A stretch of DNA of 64,000 nt from G965212005 sp965212005 (GTDB lineage: Bacteria; Pseudomonadota; Gammaproteobacteria; Porifericomitales; Porifericomitaceae): positions 1,612,001-1,676,000 of the forward strand of contig OZ243038.1 of NCBI GenBank assembly GCA_965212005.1, written 5' to 3'. Position numbers and translations under genes: made by a program. The notes below the pieces were generated by a model, which worked only from the letters and a program-made list of their open reading frames with translations, was not told the origin of the DNA and made no database searches. Below are positions 53,926-61,500 of the stretch, in pieces. How positions within the stretch are numbered: the stretch's first letter is position 1; each line of letters starts with the position of its first letter.

Positions 53926-54015
53926 TATTGAGGAACTGGAGAGAGTATCGGGGAGATCGGTTTCAATGATTTCAATAGATTTTAACTGGCGAAATGTTAT
54001 AGACCGGAGAAGTTG

Positions 54016-54687
54016 GTGAACCAAGCAGAGTTAGATGAATTATTGGAAGACTGCCCACGCCTCTTTCATACGGCGGAGCGCGGTGCTTGGGATGAAATAA
54101 AGGAACATGGCCTCCTTAGTACATCGTCGCTATTAGACCTATATCGAGTGAATGGTGCGGAGCGATTTTCTATAGAGTCTGAACGACGAAACGCAACTAT
54201 AGTAATCAAACATTCTGGACTAAATCCTGTAAAAATTCGTGACCAACTTCCAATGGATGATAAAGGACTGCGACGTTGCCTTCCGGCAGAAATATCTCCT
54301 CAGCAGTGGTATGAATTCTTGAATCGAAAAATATTTTTCTGGTTGACAGAGGGTCGTCTTAATAAATTGTCCTATGCTAGAGCTTATCGCTATACTGAGC
54401 ATGAGGTACTCATTTTTAATTCTAGCAAAATTATTGATGCATATCGTGAGAAGATATGGCTTTGTTCGATGAACAGCGGTTGTACCAAACCTTTTCCTTG
54501 GCCACGAGATTACTCGAAATTTTCTCGAATTAACGATTATCCGTATCAATGCTGGCGTAAGAAGAGAAGGCGCGGAGAGCGGGTTGTTGAATTATGTATA
54601 GACGATGGCATTGCGAATGTGACTGACTTTGTGGAGCGTGTTTATGTCGTGCACGGAGAGGAATATCTTTTTGATTTGACTATATAA
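54016..54687 (+). CDS. DUF7002-like protein, possible ADP-ribosyltransferase-fold effector
   Basis: 223 residues from a GTG with ggagaag upstream (a TTG one codon earlier is possible). It opens LFHTAERGAWDEIKEHGLLST, reminiscent of the H-x-T/W start of DarT and other ART-like folds. IRDQLPMDDKGLRRCL, YEFLNRKIFFWLTEGRLNKL and CSMNSGCTKPFPWPRDYSKF follow. I recall this pattern from DUF7002 but cannot search. Enzyme activity is not established. It is AT-rich and lies between the hsdR stub and the second antitoxin cassette, so it may be a toxin. Confidence 0.65.
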   Translation: MNQAELDELLEDCPRLFHTAERGAWDEIKEHGLLSTSSLLDLYRVNGAERFSIESERRNATIVIKHSGLNPVKIRDQLPMDDKGLRRCLPAEISPQQWYEFLNRKIFFWLTEGRLNKLSYARAYRYTEHEVLIFNSSKIIDAYREKIWLCSMNSGCTKPFPWPRDYSKFSRINDYPYQCWRKKRRRGERVVELCIDDGIANVTDFVERVYVVHGEEYLFDLTI

Positions 54688-54734
54688 TCATCCACTTGAT
54701 AGACTTTTTATTCGTATCCTGTAGAGGTGTCGCC

Positions 54735-54917
54735 ATGAAAATTATTACGAACATTGATGACGAATTGCTGGCGGAAGCCAAGCAACTGACAGGGATAACC
54801 GAAAAATCGGCCCTGATCGAGGAAGGACTGCGCGCTTTGATCGAACGAGAAAGTGCTCGTCGATTAGCACGGTTGGGTGGGACAGAGCCACAGTTACAAG
54901 CCATTCCCCGGCGATAA
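54735..54917 (+). CDS. VapB-family (ribbon-helix-helix type) antitoxin
   Basis: 60 residues: MKIITNIDDELLAEAKQLTG, then EKSALIEEGLRALIERE and the tail ARRLARLGGTEPQL. This is the usual short antitoxin found before PIN-domain VapC toxins. No toxin follows; the next gene is another antitoxin type. It therefore looks orphaned, or serves as a transcriptional regulator of this segment. Confidence 0.82.
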   Translation: MKIITNIDDELLAEAKQLTGITEKSALIEEGLRALIERESARRLARLGGTEPQLQAIPRR

Positions 54918-54978
54918 TTGGAATCGAAATAATTCCGATCAATATCTTTACGAATAAGACTCAATTCAAGGTAACGAT

Positions 54979-55200
54979 ATGGCGACAACACGTACAAAAA
55001 TCTTGGTAAATAACAAAAGTCAGGTAGTAAGACTGCCCAAAGCCGTTGAGTTTCCTGCATCGGTGCGGGAAGTTGACATCGTGGCCGTTGGCTCAAAGCG
55101 CATTATCACGCCAGCGGGAAAAAGCTGGGATGAATGGTTTGATGCTCCCGGTGTTTCGGATGATTTTATGTCTGCACGAGAACAGCCAACAGATGAATAA
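54979..55200 (+). CDS. VapB/AbrB-type antitoxin, copy B
   Basis: 73 residues (KILVNNKSQVVRLPKAVEFP at the start, acidic tail SWDEWFDAPGVSDDFM). It is the counterpart of the gene at 53445, again with no VapC next to it, and lies 41 bases before hsdR. In both copies the order antitoxin, AbrB-type gene, hsdR is kept, so the AbrB-type protein may now regulate hsdR. Confidence 0.82.
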   Translation: MATTRTKILVNNKSQVVRLPKAVEFPASVREVDIVAVGSKRIITPAGKSWDEWFDAPGVSDDFMSAREQPTDE

Positions 55201-55241
55201 TCAACCATCGGGTCAAAAGTCCATTCAGCCATCAGCTCCCA

Positions 55242-58200
55242 ATGAGTTCTCCTAACTTCACCGAAGACTCCCTCGTCCAGCAACCCACCGCCGACTACCT
55301 GAAAAACCAACTCGGCTGGGAATCGGTCTACGCCTACGCCGAGGACTTCGTGCCGGACAGCCTGCTGGGTCGCACTTCCTACTGTGAGGTGGTGCTGACG
55401 CGCACACTGCGCTCAAAACTGGTCGAGTTAAATCCCGATCTGCCTGATCCCGCCTACGACGACGCAGTGCGGCAGATTACCGCTACCGCCGTTTCGCAAA
55501 GCCTGGTCGCCGCCAATCGCGAGAAGCACGACTTGATGCGCGCCGGCGTGCAAGTCCGTTTCCAAAACGACAAGGGCGAACAAACGCAGGAGCGATTGAA
55601 GGTGTTCGACTTTGATGCGCCGGAGAATAATCACTTCCTCTGCGTCCGTGAACTATGGGTGCAAGGCGATCTTTACCGCCGGCGGCCCGACATCATCGGG
55701 TTTGTCAATGGCCTGCCGCTTTTGTTCATTGAGTGCAAGAACATCCACAAGAACCTCAAGGTCGCTTACGAAAGCAATTATTCCGATTATCGGGATACGA
55801 TTCCGCACCTCTTTCACCACAACGCCATCGTGATGTTTGCCAATGGAGACCGGGCGAAGATCGGAACCATCACCAGCCAGTGGGCGCATTTCCACGAGTG
55901 GAAGCGGCTGGCCGAGGAGGAGCCGGGCGTGGTGGATATGGAAACCCTGCTCAAGGGCGTGTGCGACCAACGCAATTTGCTGGACTTGGTGGAGAACTTC
56001 ATCGTCTTTGACGAATCCGCCGGCGAGCCGCGAAAAATTATGGCCCGCAACCATCAGTTTCTCGGCGTCAATCGCGCCATTGAAGCGGTGCGCGAGCGCA
56101 AGGCGCGGCAGGGCAAGTTGGGCGTGTTCTGGCATACCCAGGGCGCGGGCAAGAGTTACTCAATGGTGATGTTCGCCCGCAAGGTACATCGCAAATTGGG
56201 CGGGAATTTTACTTTTCTGGTGCTGACCGACCGCGATGACCTGGACACGCAGATCTACAAAACTTTCGCTGGCTGCGGCGTGGTGGATCACGACCGCGAT
56301 CCTTGCCGGGCGTCCAGCGGCGCACATCTGGGGCAATTGCTCACCGAACACAAGTCGCACATTTTTTCGCTGATTCAGAAATTCCACCGCGACGTGAACC
56401 CTGACGAGGGCTACACCCAACGGGACGACGTCATTGTCATCACCGACGAGGCGCATCGCACGCAGTACGGCACGCTGGCGCTCAATATGCGAAATGCTTT
56501 GCCCAATGCCTCGTATATCGGTTTCACCGGCACGCCGCTTTTCAGGGACGATGAGATCACGCGGCAGGTGTTCGGCGAATATGTTTCAACCTACGATTTT
56601 CAGCGGGCGGTGGATGACGGGGCTACGGTGCCGCTCTACTACGACGCGCGCGGCGACAAACTCGGCGTGGCCATCGGTGACTTGAACGAGCGCATCGCGG
56701 AGAAACTGGAGGAACTGGAGACTGACGACATTGACGTGGAGCAGCGATTGGAGCGGGCGTTGAAGCGCGACTATCACATCGTCACCGCCGCCAGGAGGCT
56801 TGATCAGGTGGCGCGGGACTTCGTGCAGCACTACTCAACGGCCTGGGAGTCCGGCAAGGCGATGTTGATCTGCATTGACAAGGTAACCTGCGTGCGGATG
56901 CACAAACTCATCAAGTTCTACTGGGACGAGCGCATCAGGAAGCTGGATGCGGAACGGGCGCAGGTGCGCGATGAGCAGATCGAGGTCCATCTTCAGCGGC
57001 AGATCGCCTGGATGCGCGAGACCCAAGCGGCGGTGGTGATCAGCGAAGAGCAAGGCGAGGTGGAAAAATTCCGCAAATGGGAGCTGGACGTCACTCCGCA
57101 TCGCCGGCTCATCCGGGATGGCATGAACCTGCCTGAGACGATGCGCGGCCAACCGCAATTCCGCAACAAGCAACGCATGGCGCTGGATGAAGCCTTCAAG
57201 GAACAGGCGCACCCTTTCCGCATCGCCATTGTTTGCGCCATGTGGCTGACCGGTTTTGACGTGCCGTCCCTTGCCACCCTCTATCTCGACAAACCGCTCA
57301 AGGCGCACACGCTGATGCAGGCCATCGCCCGCGCCAACCGGGTGAACGAAGGCAAGAGTAACGGCCTGATCGTGGATTACTGCGGCATCTTGAAGCACTT
57401 GCGCAAGGCGCTGGCGACCTTCGTCGGTGTGCAGCCGGAGGCTGGTGGCGGGCTTGATCCTGCCCGGCCCGAGGAGGAACTGCTGGTCGGTCTGGCGGAG
57501 GCGATTGCTTTGGTGCGGACCTTCCTTGAGCAGCAAAATGCTTCGCTGGACGCCGTAATACGGGACACCGGCTTTGAGCGCAACGCCGCCATCCTTGCGT
57601 GCAAGGAAGCAATCAACGAAAACGACGAGACGCGCAAACGTTTCGAGGTGATGTGCCGTGAGGTGTTCAAGAAATTCAAGGCGTGCATCAATAACCCGAA
57701 AGTGAACGAGCACCGGGCAGAGCGGGACGCCATCCACGTCATCTACAGGAGTTTGGAGCAGGATCGCGATCAGGCGGACATTAGCACTATCCTTCGTGAA
57801 CTGCAGGCCATAGTGGACAAGGCAATCGAAGTACAGCCTGACCGCGTGACAGAGCCGAAACAAGTCCCGTATGACATCAGCCGTATTGATTTTGACCAGC
57901 TCAAGCAGGAGTTTCAAAACCTTGCGGGAAAACACACCACCGTTCAGGCGCTCAAGGACAGCATAGAGAAAAAACTCCGCCGCCTGCTGGCCCAGAACCC
58001 GTTGCGCACCGATTTCCAGAAACACTACGAGGAGATTGTTGCGAAATACAATCGAGAGAAAGACCGGGTGAGTATCGAGCAGACCTTTACGGCGCTGCTG
58101 AAATTGGCGCAGGAATTGAACGAGGAAGAACTGCGCGCCGTACGTGAAGATTTGGACGAGGAGTCGTTGGCGATCTTCGATCTGCTTCGCAAATCCACCC

Positions 58201-58469
58201 TCAGCGCCAAGGACATCAAGAAAATCAAAACGGTGTCCGTGGACCTGCTTGCCAGTTTAAAAGCCGAAAAACTGCGCGTTGACCAGTGGCGGGAAAAGGA
58301 GGCGACCCGAGCCGCAGTCAAGATTGTCATCCACGACCTTCTTTGGACCAAACTTCCCGAAGCCTATTCCCGCGACGATATGAAAAAGAGCGTGGAAGCC
58401 GTCTTCCGGCACGTACACTGGGCGTACCCCACAGTGCCCTCGCCGTACTATGAACGCGCGGCGGTTTGA
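55242..58469 (+). CDS. hsdR: type I restriction-modification system, endonuclease/translocase subunit
   Basis: 1075 residues. The N-terminal nuclease domain carries the PD-(D/E)xK core RRPDIIGFVNGLPLLFIECKN near residues 147-168. The superfamily 2 motor has Walker A HTQGAGKSYS (K304), the DEAH box ITDEAHR (about residue 402), FTGTPLF, and motif VI AIARANRVNEG. The C-terminal helical part binds HsdM/HsdS. It is full length and appears intact. It is separated from hsdS by 6 kb of inserted genes. Confidence 0.96.
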   Translation: MSSPNFTEDSLVQQPTADYLKNQLGWESVYAYAEDFVPDSLLGRTSYCEVVLTRTLRSKLVELNPDLPDPAYDDAVRQITATAVSQSLVAANREKHDLMRAGVQVRFQNDKGEQTQERLKVFDFDAPENNHFLCVRELWVQGDLYRRRPDIIGFVNGLPLLFIECKNIHKNLKVAYESNYSDYRDTIPHLFHHNAIVMFANGDRAKIGTITSQWAHFHEWKRLAEEEPGVVDMETLLKGVCDQRNLLDLVENFIVFDESAGEPRKIMARNHQFLGVNRAIEAVRERKARQGKLGVFWHTQGAGKSYSMVMFARKVHRKLGGNFTFLVLTDRDDLDTQIYKTFAGCGVVDHDRDPCRASSGAHLGQLLTEHKSHIFSLIQKFHRDVNPDEGYTQRDDVIVITDEAHRTQYGTLALNMRNALPNASYIGFTGTPLFRDDEITRQVFGEYVSTYDFQRAVDDGATVPLYYDARGDKLGVAIGDLNERIAEKLEELETDDIDVEQRLERALKRDYHIVTAARRLDQVARDFVQHYSTAWESGKAMLICIDKVTCVRMHKLIKFYWDERIRKLDAERAQVRDEQIEVHLQRQIAWMRETQAAVVISEEQGEVEKFRKWELDVTPHRRLIRDGMNLPETMRGQPQFRNKQRMALDEAFKEQAHPFRIAIVCAMWLTGFDVPSLATLYLDKPLKAHTLMQAIARANRVNEGKSNGLIVDYCGILKHLRKALATFVGVQPEAGGGLDPARPEEELLVGLAEAIALVRTFLEQQNASLDAVIRDTGFERNAAILACKEAINENDETRKRFEVMCREVFKKFKACINNPKVNEHRAERDAIHVIYRSLEQDRDQADISTILRELQAIVDKAIEVQPDRVTEPKQVPYDISRIDFDQLKQEFQNLAGKHTTVQALKDSIEKKLRRLLAQNPLRTDFQKHYEEIVAKYNREKDRVSIEQTFTALLKLAQELNEEELRAVREDLDEESLAIFDLLRKSTLSAKDIKKIKTVSVDLLASLKAEKLRVDQWREKEATRAAVKIVIHDLLWTKLPEAYSRDDMKKSVEAVFRHVHWAYPTVPSPYYERAAV

Positions 58470-58552
58470 TAAGGGCAGGCCGGCGGCAAGTCGGAAAATG
58501 TATCCCGGCCAACCTGTGCCAGCGCTCCCTTACCTCCATCAGCCAAATATGG

Positions 58553-58682
58553 ATTAAAATTAAACTGCGAAAAAGCCCCTTACGTCCCCTGCGCCAAAGC
58601 CCTTCGACATGCACTCAACCATATTGAGGGGTACCTGGTGTCCGGTTACGTCGATGGTGGCGATATGCCCCACAAGGAATTA
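58553..58682 (+). pseudogene. darG stub
   Basis: About 130 bases align with 43863-43992 of the intact darG without gaps and with scattered changes; in the same frame they read KLNCEKAPYVPCAKALRHAL, then NHIEGYLVSGYVDGGDMP. It ends exactly at the left inverted repeat of the IS256-like element. It proves that a second darTG once lay on this side of hsdR. Confidence 0.92.
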
Positions 58683-59980
58683 GACTGTAAAAAAGTTTGT
58701 GTAAATGGCATTGTTAATTCTGGAGGACTAAGCAATGCCAATATCAGACAAATTGATCGACCAGCTACTGGAAGGCAACATATCACCGGAATATATTTTG
58801 GGTGAGGATGGCTTGCTCAAGAAGCTCACCAAAGCGCGGCGGAACGCGTCCTTGAAGCCGAGATGGAACAACATCTCGGCTATTCAAAACATGAAGTGGC
58901 GGGCAATAACACCGGCAACTCTCGCAACGACAAAAACGGCAAAACTGTACGCAGTGTTCACGCAGAGAGCGATCTGCAAGTCCCCCGTGACCGCAATGGC
59001 CAGTTTGTCCCGCAATGGGTCAAGAAGGACGAAAGGCAGCTCAACGGCTTCGATGAGCGTATTATCTCCCTGTATGCCAAGGGTATGACCACCCGGGATA
59101 TCCAAGCTCATTTTATGGAGGTCTATGGTGTTGAGGTGTCCAGCCAGTTTTATCTCCCAGATCACCCATGGGGTGATGGAGGAGGTCAAGGCCTGGCAGA
59201 ACCGCCCGCTGGAGAGCGTTTATCCCATTGTCTATCTGGATGCCCTGGTGGTTCGCAGCCGTTCTTCGGGTGGGGTAGAGAATAAATCGGTTTACCTGGC
59301 GCTGGGCATCAACCGGGAGGGTGAGAAAGAGCTGCCGGGCTTGTGGCTGGCACCGCCCGAGGGCACCCGGTTCCGGCTATCGGTCATGACCGAGCGGAAG
59401 AACCGCAGGCTACAGGATATCCTGCTTGCCTGTACCGATGGTTTGAAGGGCTTTGCGCAAGCCATAGAGGCCGTTTACCCGCAAACCCGGGTAGCAACTG
59501 TGTATCGTACATCAGGTTCGCCATTCTCTGCGCTATGTGAGCTGGAAACAGCGCAAAGCGGTTGCCGCTGACTTGAGGCGTATTTACAGTGCATCCACCC
59601 TCACGGAAGCGGAGCAAGCCCCGGCAGCTTTTGCCGAGCGCCGGGAGCAGGAACATCCGGGTATCAGCCAATCCTGGCGTAACCACTGGGAGCGGCTGAT
59701 CGTGTTCTTAGATTATCCGCCACAGGTCCGCAAGGTCATCTATACCACCAATGCCATAGAATCGCTGAATGCCTCGCTGCGCAAGGTGACCCGAACGAGG
59801 CGTTCATTCCCCAACGATGCATCGGTGATGAAAGTATTATACCTGGCCTTGCATGAAATCACGCGGAAGTGGACCATGCCGATCCGGGATTGGAAACAGG
59901 CGATGAGCCAGTTTATGATCTTGTTCAGTGAGCGAGCTTCACTGTGATAACCCGCCATTTACACAGTAAATTTTACAGTC
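58683..59980 (+). mobile_element. IS256-family insertion sequence (decayed)
   Basis: 1298 bases bounded by terminal inverted repeats: gactgtaaaa...tgtgtaaatggc at 58683-58709, and its complement at 59954-59980 with a few mismatches. Inside is one transposase gene broken by several frameshifts. No clear 8-9 base target duplication flanks it (left aaggaatta, right cctgccggg), so DNA next to it was deleted or rearranged after insertion. Confidence 0.9.
58735..59947 (+). pseudogene. IS256-family transposase with multiple frameshifts
   Basis: The protein is spread over several frames. The start is IDQLLEGNISPEYILGEDGLL. Then come GNNTGNSRNDKNGKTVRSVH and LPRDRNGQF-type segments, then YPIVYLDALVVRSR (first catalytic Asp) and GLWLAPPEGTRF. 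The end contains YTTNAIESLNASLRKVTRTR (catalytic Glu region). At least three frame changes (near 58860, 59130 and 59520) rule out a working product. Confidence 0.9.
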
Positions 59981-60030
59981 CCTGCCGGGCGGGCAATCCT
60001 ACCCTCCCCCACACGGATCGGGGGTCGGCG

Positions 60031-61218
60031 ATGAGTGCCGGGAGCGAAATTATGTGTGGTTTCGGTGGGCAAAGCCGGCGGCGCAAGCCGCTAACCTTAT
60101 TCAACAAGGTCTCCGCCTGCGCCCTCACACTCCTCGCCCTGACCTTCCTTCCCGCCCAGTACGCCTTGGCACAGATCTACGATCCCGACTTAGGCTCTGC
60201 CGTCCTCACCTACACGCTGGACGACACCAACCCAACCGTGGATGCGTTGAACAACGGCGACACGCTCACCGAAACCTTTACCGTGAACGCCAATCAGACC
60301 AGCGGACCGGCATCACAACAAGGCCCCCAATCCTCCACCGACCCGAACACCGCCCCGACCTTCGGCAGCACCACCCTCGCCTCCCAGAGATACCTTCCCG
60401 GCGCCACCGTCAACCTGACCCTGCCCGCCGCCAGCGGCGGCAACGGCGCGCTCCGCTACGACCTGTTTGACGGACTCTTTCCGGCGGGTGGCTCCTCGCT
60501 TGGGCTGACGATTGACCGCACCACCCGCGTCGTCTCCGGCACCGTGCCCGCTGACGCCATATTGGGAGAATATACCTTCACCTACCGGGTGTCGGACTCG
60601 GACACCGATACCAGCCTCAGCGACTCTGCGGATCTGTTCCCGTCCATATTTATTAATCCGTCGACCCCGACCTTCGGCAGCACCACCATCGCCCCCCAGA
60701 GATACCTTCCCGGCGACACCGTCGACCTGACCCTGCCCGCCGCCAGCGGCGGCAACGGCGCGCTCCGCTACAACCTGTTTGACGGATTCTTTCCGGCGGG
60801 TGGCTCCTCGCTTGGGCTGACGATTGACCGCACCACCCGCGTCGTCTCCGGCACCGTGCCCGCTGACGCCATATTGGGAGAATATACCTTCACCTACCGG
60901 GTGTCGGACTCGGACACCGATACCAGCCTCAGCGACTCTGCGGATCTGTTCCTGTCCATATTTATTAATCCGTCGACCCCGACCTTCGGCAGCACCACCA
61001 TCGCCCCCCAGAGATACCTTCCCGGCGACATCGTCGACCTGACCCTGCCCGCCGCCAGCGGCGGCAACGGCGCGCTCCGCTACGACCTGTTTGACGGACT
61101 CTTTCCGGCGGGTGGCTCCTCGCTTGGGAGAATATACCTTCACCTACCGGGTGTCGGACTCGGACACCGATACCAGCCTCAGCGACTCTGCGGATCTGTT
61201 CCTGTCCATATTTATTAA
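60031..61218 (+). CDS. large Ig-like repeat surface protein, 5' part before a frame break
   Basis: 395 residues in this frame. A signal peptide (ACALTLLALTFLPAQYALAQ) is followed by a short unique domain and three He_PIG-type Ig-like repeats of 104 residues (FGSTT.A.QRYLPG... to SDSADLF.SIFINPS). The third repeat has lost its middle (between SSLG and EYTF), which shifts the frame and leads to a stop at 61218. The correct frame resumes at once one register over (61127 on). In-frame repair would give a protein of over 1,300 residues within the window alone. A surface or secreted adhesin is likely. Confidence 0.8.
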   Translation: MSAGSEIMCGFGGQSRRRKPLTLFNKVSACALTLLALTFLPAQYALAQIYDPDLGSAVLTYTLDDTNPTVDALNNGDTLTETFTVNANQTSGPASQQGPQSSTDPNTAPTFGSTTLASQRYLPGATVNLTLPAASGGNGALRYDLFDGLFPAGGSSLGLTIDRTTRVVSGTVPADAILGEYTFTYRVSDSDTDTSLSDSADLFPSIFINPSTPTFGSTTIAPQRYLPGDTVDLTLPAASGGNGALRYNLFDGFFPAGGSSLGLTIDRTTRVVSGTVPADAILGEYTFTYRVSDSDTDTSLSDSADLFLSIFINPSTPTFGSTTIAPQRYLPGDIVDLTLPAASGGNGALRYDLFDGLFPAGGSSLGRIYLHLPGVGLGHRYQPQRLCGSVPVHIY

Positions 61219-61500
61219 TCCTGACGATCGACCGCACCACATCGTCGACCTGACCCTGCCCGCCGCCAGCGGCGGCAACGGCGCGCTCCGCTACGACCTG
61301 TTTGACGGACTCTTTCCGGCGGGTGGCTCCTCGCTTGGGCTGACGATCGACCGCACCACCCGCGTCGTCTCCGGCACCGTGCCCGCTGACGCCATATTGG
61401 GAGAATATACCTTCACCTACCGGGTGTCGGACTCGGACACCGATACCAGCCTCAGCGACTCTGCGGATCTGTTCCCGTCCATATTTATTAATCCGCCGCT
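60361..61500. repeat. 312-bp tandem repeats encoding Ig-like domains
   Basis: Near-identical 312-base units start at 60361, 60673 and 60985 (at ttcggcagcacc). Two further rearranged partial copies run to about 61500. Copies differ at only a few bases, so they are recent or kept alike by gene conversion. Confidence 0.95.

Noticed and set aside
38000..60000. CRISPR array in the defence island
   Set aside because: No regularly spaced short repeats and no cas genes were seen.
60313..61240. Long minus-strand frame across the Ig-like repeats, and another at 62063-63280
   Set aside because: Antisense shadows of a strongly biased repeat-coding region; the translations are Gly/Arg/Val-rich without motif.
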